This document shows positions 42,984 through 51,034 of a stretch of DNA of 64,000 nt, one piece after another. Source of the stretch: Gammaproteobacteria bacterium. Lineage in GTDB: Bacteria; Pseudomonadota; Gammaproteobacteria; S012-40. A program made the position numbers and the translations under genes. Below the pieces are notes generated by a model, which was given only the letters and a program-made list of their open reading frames with translations, ran no database searches and was not told the DNA's origin. The first letter of the stretch is position 1; every line of letters begins with the position of its first letter. The stretch spans positions 1 to 64,000 of the forward strand of contig JAOUMY010000009.1 of the NCBI GenBank assembly GCA_029881255.1. Direction: 5' to 3'.

Positions 42984-43727
42984 TTATGTATTAACTTTCA
43001 TAAATTCGTAGAAAACTGTCCCAATATATGAACCTATTGCTCCAAGAATAATAGCGGAAAGCGCTGAAATAATCAGAGACCAAATGGGGTGTTTTTTGAT
43101 AAAGTCGATAAAACGATAGTACAGAGGTTTTCTTATCTTTTTTATTTCTTTTTGAATAATCTCAATGGCGTCATTTGATACTTTCTCTTTCCTCAATCTT
43201 TCAACACAGTCCGCACAGATGATAGGTTCGTGACAGGAATATACAACATCACTTTTTATGCCATTCATATCAAACAAACAGCCACGTGTTTCGTCATGGG
43301 TGAAATTTGTTTGTTCCTGATTAAGTGGAATTCGTGCCCCATTTCTTTTGAAGACGAGAGTATAGGCATAAAGTAGTCTATAAATAACGTTTTCTAGGGG
43401 GATATTTGACCAATTCAAAATTTCCTTGATCTCATGAAATGTAAAAACAACTCGATTATTAGTAAGCCTTCTTGAGTACCAATTTAGTTCGATGGGAACG
43501 TTTACTATTGCTATCAGAAAGTCACCAGCAAATTTTTCTGGCAAGACGTCTTCCAAGCCCTCATCTTTAAACTCCCAATCATACCCATCAGAATCTTTCG
43601 TCAATGAATAGCTTTCAATTTCACCAACAATTGAAAATACCTTCGATTTCCAATCCTTAAGCTTCTTCCTGTCAAACTCCGCTGGCATATAGCCAATCGT
43701 CGCCACGGTTATTTTTACTTTATCCAT
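42984..43727 (-). CDS. Membrane-anchored protein with Cys/His motif
   Basis: The protein has 247 residues. A C-terminal helix (IWSLIISALSAIILGAIGSYIGTVF, split about 215-240) anchors it, with the bulk in the cytoplasm. A conserved-looking segment, HDETRGCLFDMNG then VVYSCHEPIICADCVERL (about 143-180), has Cys and His residues spaced like a metal site. It is the first gene of the four-gene operon with the nuclease. No family identified. A membrane effector or sensor of a defence module is one possibility. Confidence 0.68.
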   Translation of the reverse strand: MDKVKITVATIGYMPAEFDRKKLKDWKSKVFSIVGEIESYSLTKDSDGYDWEFKDEGLEDVLPEKFAGDFLIAIVNVPIELNWYSRRLTNNRVVFTFHEIKEILNWSNIPLENVIYRLLYAYTLVFKRNGARIPLNQEQTNFTHDETRGCLFDMNGIKSDVVYSCHEPIICADCVERLRKEKVSNDAIEIIQKEIKKIRKPLYYRFIDFIKKHPIWSLIISALSAIILGAIGSYIGTVFYEFMKVNT

Positions 43728-43756
43728 TAATCTACTTTATGAACCTGTTAAGAGTT

Positions 43757-43781
43757 CTGAGTGTCCGCTTCGGGTCGAAAC
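43757..43781 (-). repeat. GCGGACA-type dispersed motif at edge of the nuclease island
   Basis: On the minus strand this reads GTTTCGACCCGAAGCGGACA. It is the inverted partner of the copy at 40045-40063 with respect to the island, and resembles the copy at 37180. Confidence 0.55.
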
Positions 43782-43784
43782 CAG

Positions 43785-45446
43785 TCACTCAACCCTACTA
43801 ATTCTCGATGTAAACACCGCCCTACGCATCTCAACCACAGCAGCCAGTTTCTCATTGATCGCTTGTACATCAATTGCGTCGCCCTCCACCACGATGTGTG
43901 TTTCCTGTGTTACGTTTTTCTTTAGATTCTCAACATTTTCTTGATTAGTCACATTTACGTACATATTGACGACAAAAAGTTGTTCTTCGGTGGCGTCGTT
44001 AAATTTTATCTTGTAGTCCTTGTCGTCGACGATGTTGATTGAGTCTTTGGGCTGTAGGAACCTCGCCGTCCATCTGACGTGTAGTTTACCGCCGTTTAGT
44101 GTGAATTTGGTATCTATGATTTCGCCTAGCCAGGAAACTGCCTGGCTGGCAGTAATGCCTTGCATATAGGCATTGGGTTGTATTCCTGTTGATTGGATTT
44201 CGATCTCAGTATTTTTCTTTTCTTCAAGCTGTCGTCCAGTATCGTCTTGTTTGGATGACATAGCCTTCGCCCTGGCAGTGACGTTGCCTAGCTGTGCCTT
44301 GCAGAATTCTTCCAGATTGTCGGCGAGCTTTTGTGTTGCGCATTTCTGAAAATACGGCATCGCCTTGTCAAATTGATTCGATTCTTTGTAGCTGACCGCA
44401 TACATGTAATCAAGATTGGGATGGGTGTAGCCTTTATTGGCGTATTCATCTAATAGCGCGAGGCTCTCGTTATAGTGTTTGATCGCATAGGCCAAACGGC
44501 CCGATTCAAACAAGGCATGCTTGTAATATTTGTCTTTGAACTCGCTTGAACTTAGCGCTAATTCCTTGGCTTTCTTCACAGACTGATACGCCAGTTTGTA
44601 GTGTTTCTTGAATTCGTACGCCTTGGCTTTTATATAGTGTCCGAGCGGATTGGTAGTTTGCGAGATGACATAATCGAGCAGGATTAGCGCCTCATAGCTC
44701 ATTCTGATATCCACCCACTGATTGGCGGCCTGCATCAAGTCCTCGTATTTCCTGTCTTCAAGCAGCTTGGTAAATTCAAGCCAATAGGCGCGATTGTTTT
44801 CGTTTGTTTGTGTACTGAGTAATAAGTCCCAGCTGTCGGCCGCTGGATTTTTATGATGGAGCCGATCAAGCAGGGCCGCACGAAGGATGTGCTCCTCTCG
44901 TGTGGGTTCCAGCTTTCTTAACGCAGTGTTGAATCGACTGGCATCCTCATAGTTACCGAACATCACCGCAACCAGAAACCGATTGTGGACGATCATGGGG
45001 TCATTCTTTTCGTATAACAGTGCCTGATCCAGTAACTCTAGCCCTTTTTCATAATTCTCCAGGTTGAGCATGAGGGCAGCATAGCTCGATAATACGCGTG
45101 GCTCTTTCGGTGAGTGATTAAGCGTGATTTGATAAATCTTTTCTGCGGTATCGGATTCTCTGGCGACGATGGACTGCTTCGCCCAGGTGAGGCTGTTGTC
45201 GACTAAATCAAGTTGAGTGGACGGCTGTTGATAAGCCTTGTTCAGTTTCCAATAAAAGGCCGGAAAATGCTTATCGGAATAGTCCTCTTGTAATTCACAC
45301 AGGCTGACTTCGATAGTTACCGTAGATTGCGCCGTGTCGAGTTTTTTCGAGGCCCAATCTTCGGTTTCCTTGCAGACGGATGAATAGGCGACGTCAACAC
45401 TGCCAAGGCTGAACATCAGCATCCATACAAGCCAATGGCGTGTCAT
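43785..45446 (-). CDS. Exported TPR-repeat protein
   Basis: ATG 45446 is favoured over a TTG at 45491. The product (553 residues) begins with a signal peptide (HWLVWMLMFSLGSVDVAYS). Several TPR-like helix pairs follow (for example AEKIYQITLNHSPKEPRVLSS, ALLYEKNDPMIVHNR, YKESNQFDKAMPYFQ). The C-terminal ~130 residues (after QLEEKKNTEI) form a separate beta-type domain, KDSINIVDDKDYKIKFND. It is probably a periplasmic scaffold. Partner unknown. Confidence 0.8.
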   Translation of the reverse strand: MTRHWLVWMLMFSLGSVDVAYSSVCKETEDWASKKLDTAQSTVTIEVSLCELQEDYSDKHFPAFYWKLNKAYQQPSTQLDLVDNSLTWAKQSIVARESDTAEKIYQITLNHSPKEPRVLSSYAALMLNLENYEKGLELLDQALLYEKNDPMIVHNRFLVAVMFGNYEDASRFNTALRKLEPTREEHILRAALLDRLHHKNPAADSWDLLLSTQTNENNRAYWLEFTKLLEDRKYEDLMQAANQWVDIRMSYEALILLDYVISQTTNPLGHYIKAKAYEFKKHYKLAYQSVKKAKELALSSSEFKDKYYKHALFESGRLAYAIKHYNESLALLDEYANKGYTHPNLDYMYAVSYKESNQFDKAMPYFQKCATQKLADNLEEFCKAQLGNVTARAKAMSSKQDDTGRQLEEKKNTEIEIQSTGIQPNAYMQGITASQAVSWLGEIIDTKFTLNGGKLHVRWTARFLQPKDSINIVDDKDYKIKFNDATEEQLFVVNMYVNVTNQENVENLKKNVTQETHIVVEGDAIDVQAINEKLAAVVEMRRAVFTSRISRVE

Positions 45447-45606
45447 ATATTGTCTTATTCTCCTGGGGTACAAATATTCTGCTCTTTTCAATTACTTGCC
45501 CGAGCATACCCCTACCGTGTGGTCATGTAAAGCGCGCGTGAGGTTGGCAGTCGCTTACATGTAGCGTAAAATCCGGCGCACAAAGAACTCGAATAAAGGA
45601 TTCCTC

Positions 45607-46617
45607 ATGCGTCTATCACTGCTGATCGTGGCTGTGTTCTCGTTTACAGCGTGCACACAAGCACCATTGAAGTTGAGTAAGACGCCGACTCAGGCGGAGG
45701 ACTTCAAACTGCCGCCTGCTGAATTACAAAGCAAATTTCCCGATGTGGATGGGCTGCATCCATACAAGATTCGAGACTATCTGATCTCTCGTAATGCCGA
45801 TGTGGGCTTTAGTCGTGTTTATATCTCGCCTTTGCGCGAGGATGCCTATGCGATTCTCGGTGAACCTGAATCTACACATGCAGGTGGCTATGATTTGCAC
45901 ATGACCCACTCTCCCACTGTACTTTTGGGGGGCTATGCGATGATTAGTTGGGAATTGCCCTTAATGCGCTATATCGCGTTTGGCGTTATGGGGCTGCATG
46001 CACTCATGAGTAAACGGGATGAGCAACTGGAATGGCACAAGGGTGACTATCGCATTACAGCGCAATCGCAAGTCGGAAGTCCTTACCTCAACTACTGGGA
46101 GTGGCAGCATCTGCCACAAGGTAAGGATGGTCCGGCGGTAACGTTGTCGAGCAACGAGGCGTCACTGAACTATATGCTCATGAATACCAGTCGTCCATTA
46201 TTCAATATGATGCGCTTCGAGCCGAATGAACATGGCTATATGTCTATTGGCCTGGGTAGGCGCTTAGGTGGGGATACGAATGGGCTGAGTTATTATCTTG
46301 AGGCCAGTTCCAGTTTTGTCGGCACATTGAATACGCCAATCGATTTCTCAAACCAAGGTATTGCGTTACTCTCACGTTGGAGTACCTCGACGAAATATGA
46401 TGTTGGTATTGGTGCGTGGTATGACTTTTCTATCTTTAAACTCACCGATTACGGTATCCCAGGCAAGGCCGGTATCTTTGTCGAGAAGAGTTTTTTCAAA
46501 ACCAAACAGGTCGAGCATTTCATCCGTGTTGGATATGCAATGCACCTGGATAGAAACTTAGACACTCGCTATCCGCAGTTTGCCCGTGTACAGGTGGTGT
46601 CGCGTTTATTGAAATAA
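45607..46617 (+). CDS. Lipoprotein of unknown function, barrel-like C-terminal half
   Basis: The protein has 336 residues, with a lipobox in VFSFTACT (Cys16). The C-terminal two thirds are rich in alternating aromatic strands (YLEASSSFVGTLNTPI, YDVGIGAWYDFSIFKL) and end in RVQVVSRLLK, like an outer-membrane beta structure. It is divergent from the TPR gene, with about 160 bases of shared promoter region. No family recognised. Confidence 0.75.
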   Translation: MRLSLLIVAVFSFTACTQAPLKLSKTPTQAEDFKLPPAELQSKFPDVDGLHPYKIRDYLISRNADVGFSRVYISPLREDAYAILGEPESTHAGGYDLHMTHSPTVLLGGYAMISWELPLMRYIAFGVMGLHALMSKRDEQLEWHKGDYRITAQSQVGSPYLNYWEWQHLPQGKDGPAVTLSSNEASLNYMLMNTSRPLFNMMRFEPNEHGYMSIGLGRRLGGDTNGLSYYLEASSSFVGTLNTPIDFSNQGIALLSRWSTSTKYDVGIGAWYDFSIFKLTDYGIPGKAGIFVEKSFFKTKQVEHFIRVGYAMHLDRNLDTRYPQFARVQVVSRLLK

Positions 46618-46626
46618 GTGGTGCTG

Positions 46627-46646
46627 GAGCCGACGTAATTCGGCTC
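46627..46646 (+). terminator. Hairpin after lipoprotein gene
   Basis: GAGCCGA and TCGGCTC form a perfect 7-bp stem around CGTAAT, 10 bases past the stop codon. The T-run is weak. Confidence 0.6.
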
Positions 46647-46857
46647 ATCAATCACTTTTCGATGTCGTATCAAGAAAGTATATTTGTCCAAAATATATGC
46701 ATATACGTTATCATTAATACATGCCTATCAATAGGACAAAAACTAGAACGTAAATACCTGGTAATCGTTAATTACCTAGCCAAATTATCGAGAATATTTT
46801 CTGCAAGGAAGCAGCGGCATTCTGACAAAGGTCAGCAATATTTTCGGAGGAAATCGT

Positions 46858-48453
46858 ATGATCAAGATGGGAAATTATTTGTTCTGCCTGCTGCTTTTCA
46901 TGACGGTGGCGGCTTGTTTCCACGATGAGAAAGTAACACCCATCGTAGGCTCCGATGCGAACAGCGGCGATACAACACAGACCGATGTTACGACGCAATC
47001 CGACGATATGACGCCGGATGAAGTAGAGGATGCTCTACTCAAAGATGCCACGATTGTATTGGTCGACGAGCAGAACAAGGATTTTTCACTTGATGAATCC
47101 TTCTGGTTTGGAACGACGGCGAGCATTGAGTATAGCATTCAACTCGATCCGGACTATGAGAGTGATCTGACTGGGCTTGGCGCAGTTTCCGGTGGTTCCG
47201 GAATGGCAAGTAATACACAGATGGTGTCTTCCAATGTTTCCAAAGATTCGGAAGAGACCATCGATTCATACGATTTCGAATTGAGTTACAACCTACCCAC
47301 GTTTGTTCTTCCGGCCGAGGCAATCGCCCAATTAAAACCCGGTGTTCCCAGACTTAAGGCTTTCGCCCGTGCAGGCGAAGGTGGCGGTCAGAGTACGGTT
47401 AAGGTTGTGGTAAAGGGTACTGTTAAAAAGGCCGGCAAGGAAGCAGCGGGAGAGTATTTAAAGAAACGTTTTGGTGATAAGGGCAAGAATGTCGGCTCTG
47501 GTGCAAAAGCCGTTCTGGATGTGATTAGCGCATTAGAAGCGGCAAAAGAACACTCAGATTTAATGGATCGCTTAGATGAAATGGAAGACTGTGTAAAAAA
47601 CCCACTACATCCGCTCGACCAGAAGACGTATCAAGACAATCCGTCAAAACAGCAGGACGATCTGGACAAGATAGAAGGTGTGCGCAACGAAGTGAAGCAG
47701 AACACCGGCGTGCGCTTCTTTAATAAGTGGGTTAACAAGGCGGCGGGTTATATTAAGGCCACTAAACCACTTTGGCCGATTATCTCCGGACCTTCATCAT
47801 ACACAGACAGTACGCTAAAAGACGTGAATAAGGACTTGGTCGACACTATCGAAAGAGAGATGCCATCGTGCAAGAACTATTACGAGGGCCGGATGAATTT
47901 GAGAAGTTCTATTGATAGCGAAGACAATGACGATGAAACAAAGAATATCGTGGACTTAAAAGATATGCGTTGGAAGCTGAGCCGATACGCGACAGGTGAT
48001 GTTGCGGTGTACCAAATGAGTCGTGCAGGAGATTTGCAAATTGTGCGTCAGGGAGCTGCCTGGGAAGAAGAGTGCGATCGGTTTGATCAGGTGTTTCATG
48101 GTGTCGAGTATTCAGGCACATTGCTAGTGTATGTTGCAGACCGTAGTGACGCCTACGCCAGGAAGTATGCTTGGGGAATCCGTCCGAAGACCGTGATCAA
48201 GACGATATCCGCCATATGCGACGATGACGGAGTTCCGGACACCCCGCGTGTGCCAACGCCAAAAGTCGTGGCGCTGCATTCACACCTATCAAGCTGTGGA
48301 TATGCAACTCCACCCTATGAGCCCTTTGGTATGCCGAGCGATATGCCATCCTATAGTACTTCAGCGATATTAGAGGGAAGTGGCAGCTGGACGTGCGAGT
48401 ACCTGGATCATAATGCTGATTGGTTACTCACAGAAGTCATCTTGAGCAACTAA
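46858..48453 (+). CDS. Large lipoprotein of unknown function
   Basis: The protein has 531 residues. The signal MGNYLFCLLLFMTVAACF has a lipobox (TVAAC). An acidic Thr/Asp-rich linker (30-70) follows, then a stretch with a short Gly/Ala-rich helical segment (VKVVVKGTVKKAGKEAAGEY; about 180-200) reminiscent of toxin-type amphipathic helices, then a Cys-containing C-terminus (SSCGYATPPYE). A consensus-like GGAGG site precedes the start codon. No family recognised. Confidence 0.75.
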   Translation: MIKMGNYLFCLLLFMTVAACFHDEKVTPIVGSDANSGDTTQTDVTTQSDDMTPDEVEDALLKDATIVLVDEQNKDFSLDESFWFGTTASIEYSIQLDPDYESDLTGLGAVSGGSGMASNTQMVSSNVSKDSEETIDSYDFELSYNLPTFVLPAEAIAQLKPGVPRLKAFARAGEGGGQSTVKVVVKGTVKKAGKEAAGEYLKKRFGDKGKNVGSGAKAVLDVISALEAAKEHSDLMDRLDEMEDCVKNPLHPLDQKTYQDNPSKQQDDLDKIEGVRNEVKQNTGVRFFNKWVNKAAGYIKATKPLWPIISGPSSYTDSTLKDVNKDLVDTIEREMPSCKNYYEGRMNLRSSIDSEDNDDETKNIVDLKDMRWKLSRYATGDVAVYQMSRAGDLQIVRQGAAWEEECDRFDQVFHGVEYSGTLLVYVADRSDAYARKYAWGIRPKTVIKTISAICDDDGVPDTPRVPTPKVVALHSHLSSCGYATPPYEPFGMPSDMPSYSTSAILEGSGSWTCEYLDHNADWLLTEVILSN

Positions 48454-48472
48454 CGCAAATACGTTGGTGGAA

Positions 48473-48518
48473 GTCAGGTGCAACTTTTCTTTAATTTCAA
48501 AGTAAAGTTGTATCTGAC
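48473..48518 (+). terminator. Imperfect hairpin after the large lipoprotein gene
   Basis: GTCAG..CAACTTT (from 48473) pairs with AAAGTTG..CTGAC (to 48518) with two mismatched positions, 20 bases past the stop codon. Confidence 0.5.
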
Positions 48519-48670
48519 TATTGTTCAGTGTGCGTTTTGATACATCTTTCCCCCCCTGGCTATTCGATACTTGTCTTTGAAATAGAGACCTTCGAATTCG
48601 ATAAGGCAAAAAACAACACTAGCCTAAGTGAATTCAGATTGGATAAATATCTAACAGCAGAGGAAACGGT

Positions 48671-49351
48671 ATGGGCAGAGTCAAAGCGAAACCACACTTG
48701 ACGTTTAATGCGGCTGGTCACGGCAACGCGCCGGTCAGACGATTGACCTCCTACTATGTGATCGGTGATACCTCTAACGCGACATCCTGTTATATCTTTT
48801 CACATGGCGGCTTGTATCAGAAAAACGTTCAGAATGTACTCGGCTTCAACGTTCCAGAATTTTGCAAGATAAAATTCTACGTACCGCACGGATATTCTAT
48901 TTGGTCGCCCTCCACTTCCTACCGAAACGGTGAACCGGCGCAGGAAAACCAGACTGGCTTCAAGATGAATTATGTCAATGGTGACAGTTGCCCAAACTAT
49001 TCCTTAACTAAGTTTGCGGGCCGTCACTCCGGCGCAGAAACTCGACAGGGCTGGGAAGACAATGAAGATGACTATAAAGGCTGGCAAAAAATTGCACATG
49101 ATGCCGGCATTGTGATTGTTACGCCACGTAATCGTTGGTTCCACTCAGGTGTTTCTCTGGAGAATGCGATCAAAACTATTCAAAGGGAATATCCAAACAT
49201 CAAAGAGTTTCGCTGTCCCCATTGTCGCGTCAGCAATGTCGATATCAACGGAGATCCACACATGGGTGATCGATATGCCTGGGACGCGGGCAGTGCTGCT
49301 TGGTTTGAAAACAAGGGAGACGATGAGAACCCTAACTGGCAACCATGGTAG
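48671..49351 (+). CDS. Unknown protein with HGG motif, possible Stv-type adhesin domain
   Basis: The protein has 226 residues and no signal peptide. CYIFSHGGLYQ (about 40-50) and IKFYVPHGYSIW (about 67-78) resemble the start of the putative adhesin/toxin-like Stv domain, a tentative assignment. Later NRWFHSGVSLENAIKTIQ and RCPHCRVSNVD (a Cys-x-x-Cys pair) are seen. A polymorphic-toxin-like or secreted effector role is possible but not shown. It stands alone, with a strong hairpin after it. Confidence 0.7.
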   Translation: MGRVKAKPHLTFNAAGHGNAPVRRLTSYYVIGDTSNATSCYIFSHGGLYQKNVQNVLGFNVPEFCKIKFYVPHGYSIWSPSTSYRNGEPAQENQTGFKMNYVNGDSCPNYSLTKFAGRHSGAETRQGWEDNEDDYKGWQKIAHDAGIVIVTPRNRWFHSGVSLENAIKTIQREYPNIKEFRCPHCRVSNVDINGDPHMGDRYAWDAGSAAWFENKGDDENPNWQPW

Positions 49352-49428
49352 TCAATTAAGAAGTGTCTAATCCTACTTAACTTTACCCAACACTAACGCA
49401 CTAAATTGAATAGAAAAAGTATTGAAAA

Positions 49429-49459
49429 GAGACGACAGGAATCACAATCCTGTCGTCTC
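49429..49459. terminator. Bidirectional terminator, perfect 12-bp stem
   Basis: GAGACGACAGGA (49429-49440) and TCCTGTCGTCTC (49448-49459) pair exactly between two convergent genes. An A-run on the left supplies a T-run for the minus strand. Confidence 0.85.
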
Positions 49460-49486
49460 CATAACGATGTGACTACTAGCTGAACG

Positions 49487-50008
49487 TTAACGACGTAGCG
49501 TTCTTCTATCACCCCGCCTATCGCCCCGAGCTAGCAGCAACAGCAGTAGCAATCCGAGGATTTCGAATACGCCGATCGCACCACCACCGCGTATGCGCAT
49601 GCTCACCTGGAACTCGCCAAGCACGTCGAGAACTAGCGATTCGTTGTATCGCGATGGGATATCGTCGGGTTTTAAATCGGGTGCGGTGTTAAACACCTGG
49701 CTGATTGCCTCACCGAGTGAAAAGAGTCTTACTTCTTTTTCAATAGTGACGGCCTTGGATTTAATGACTTTCTTACCAGCAACGACATTATTGGCATCGC
49801 CTTGTTCTGGTTTTTGTTCGGGTTGCACGCCAGGCATTTTCCGCGTCTGATCGATAATGCTGGCTTCTTCTTGCGCCAGCACGGGGAAACTCATAGCGAG
49901 TATACAAACAAAAGATAGGATAATGATTCTTCCAACCCAAACGAATCGACAGGTATCGCCATCGCTTGCTAGAGAATGATTAGTCATTTTTTCCAAGGGT
50001 ATTTGCAT
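49487..50008 (-). CDS. Exported protein with GlyGly-CTERM-like tail
   Basis: The protein has 173 residues. The N-terminal hydrophobic signal is IIILSFVCILAMSFPVLAQ, followed by a Gln/Lys-rich linker and a small domain (SLGEAISQVFNTAPDLKPDD). The C-terminus GGGAIGVFEILGLLLLLLLA plus RGDRRGDRR has the layout of GlyGly-CTERM: glycines, a hydrophobic helix and a basic end, processed by rhombosortase. The function of the small domain is unknown. Confidence 0.75.
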   Translation of the reverse strand: MQIPLEKMTNHSLASDGDTCRFVWVGRIIILSFVCILAMSFPVLAQEEASIIDQTRKMPGVQPEQKPEQGDANNVVAGKKVIKSKAVTIEKEVRLFSLGEAISQVFNTAPDLKPDDIPSRYNESLVLDVLGEFQVSMRIRGGGAIGVFEILGLLLLLLLARGDRRGDRRTLRR

Positions 50009-50220
50009 GATTGTTCGTATTCACCGTTGAAACGACCTATTCGTTCATTCCATATTAACGGCGCATAGAAACAGAGGCTGGACGCACTAGGCGTAACAAA
50101 TTGTTTCAAACGACATATACCCAGTTGTTACTGCTTATTTAATACCTCATTTTTTTGGTCTTGATACACATAGATTCACATGTTGTATTGATAATTCGTC
50201 ATCTGAATGGGAAGTTAGCT

Positions 50221-50958
50221 ATGCGCTTTATGTTGATCACTGCAGGACTTTTAGGAATCTCGAATATATCGCTGGCAGACGACAAATGGTCGTTCACCTT
50301 AGAAGGAGGAGTGATTTATCAAACCGTTAACGTAGTCGAGATTCCGCCCGGTACTGGTACTAGATTTTCGTTAGTCGATTCGCTGGGAAGTGGACCTATT
50401 CCCTATTTTAGAGCGGAAATGAATTACGCAATTAATGAACGTCACCGCATACGTCTACTTGCAGCACCGCTCTCGGTAGAAGCCACAGCACAAACCAATC
50501 AGTCGATAAACTACAATAATGTTACGTTTTCTTCCAATACGGACACCACTTTTCTGTATCAATTTAACTCATATCGTTTAACCTATGCTTGGCGATTTCT
50601 TTCAAATCCCCGTTGGAATGGGGATTTTGGAATCACATTTAAGATTCGTCAGGCAGACATTGCGCTAAAACAGGGAAGCTTAGAAAGCAATTTTCCTGAT
50701 CTCGGCTTCGTCCCTCTACTTCATTTTGCCGCGCAGTGGAAATTTGATAACAAATGGAATATACAAAGTGACTTGGATGCTATCGCTTCACAATACGGAA
50801 GAGCATTTGATTTTGGTCTATTCGTACACTATCGAATCAATCCGAACTGGTCTGTCGGTGCCGGCTATCGCACAGTAGAGGGAGGTGCCGACGTAGACAT
50901 TGTCTACAATTTTGCATGGTTACATTATGCTGGCCTGCGTGTAAAAGCATACTATTAG
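50221..50958 (+). CDS. Outer-membrane beta-barrel-like protein
   Basis: ATG 50221 has GGAAG 7 bases before it, and its product starts with a signal peptide (FMLITAGLLGISNISLA). The mature ~225 residues alternate polar and aromatic residues in about eight strands (WSFTLEGGVIYQTV, YRLTYAWRFLSN, GDFGITFKIRQ) and end in the aromatic LRVKAYY, as outer-membrane barrels do. No specific family. Confidence 0.8.
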   Translation: MRFMLITAGLLGISNISLADDKWSFTLEGGVIYQTVNVVEIPPGTGTRFSLVDSLGSGPIPYFRAEMNYAINERHRIRLLAAPLSVEATAQTNQSINYNNVTFSSNTDTTFLYQFNSYRLTYAWRFLSNPRWNGDFGITFKIRQADIALKQGSLESNFPDLGFVPLLHFAAQWKFDNKWNIQSDLDAIASQYGRAFDFGLFVHYRINPNWSVGAGYRTVEGGADVDIVYNFAWLHYAGLRVKAYY

Positions 50959-51034
50959 AATTTGAAATTGGAGGGTTCGAATACAGGATTTCGCCAGCTA
51001 TGTCTATTACCTGTATTCGACCCACCGATTCTTT

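Noticed and set aside
40045-43781. Transposon with true terminal inverted repeats around the recombinase-nuclease island
   Set aside because: The flanking motifs belong to a repeat family also found elsewhere in the window and are not near-identical ends; no target duplication is seen.
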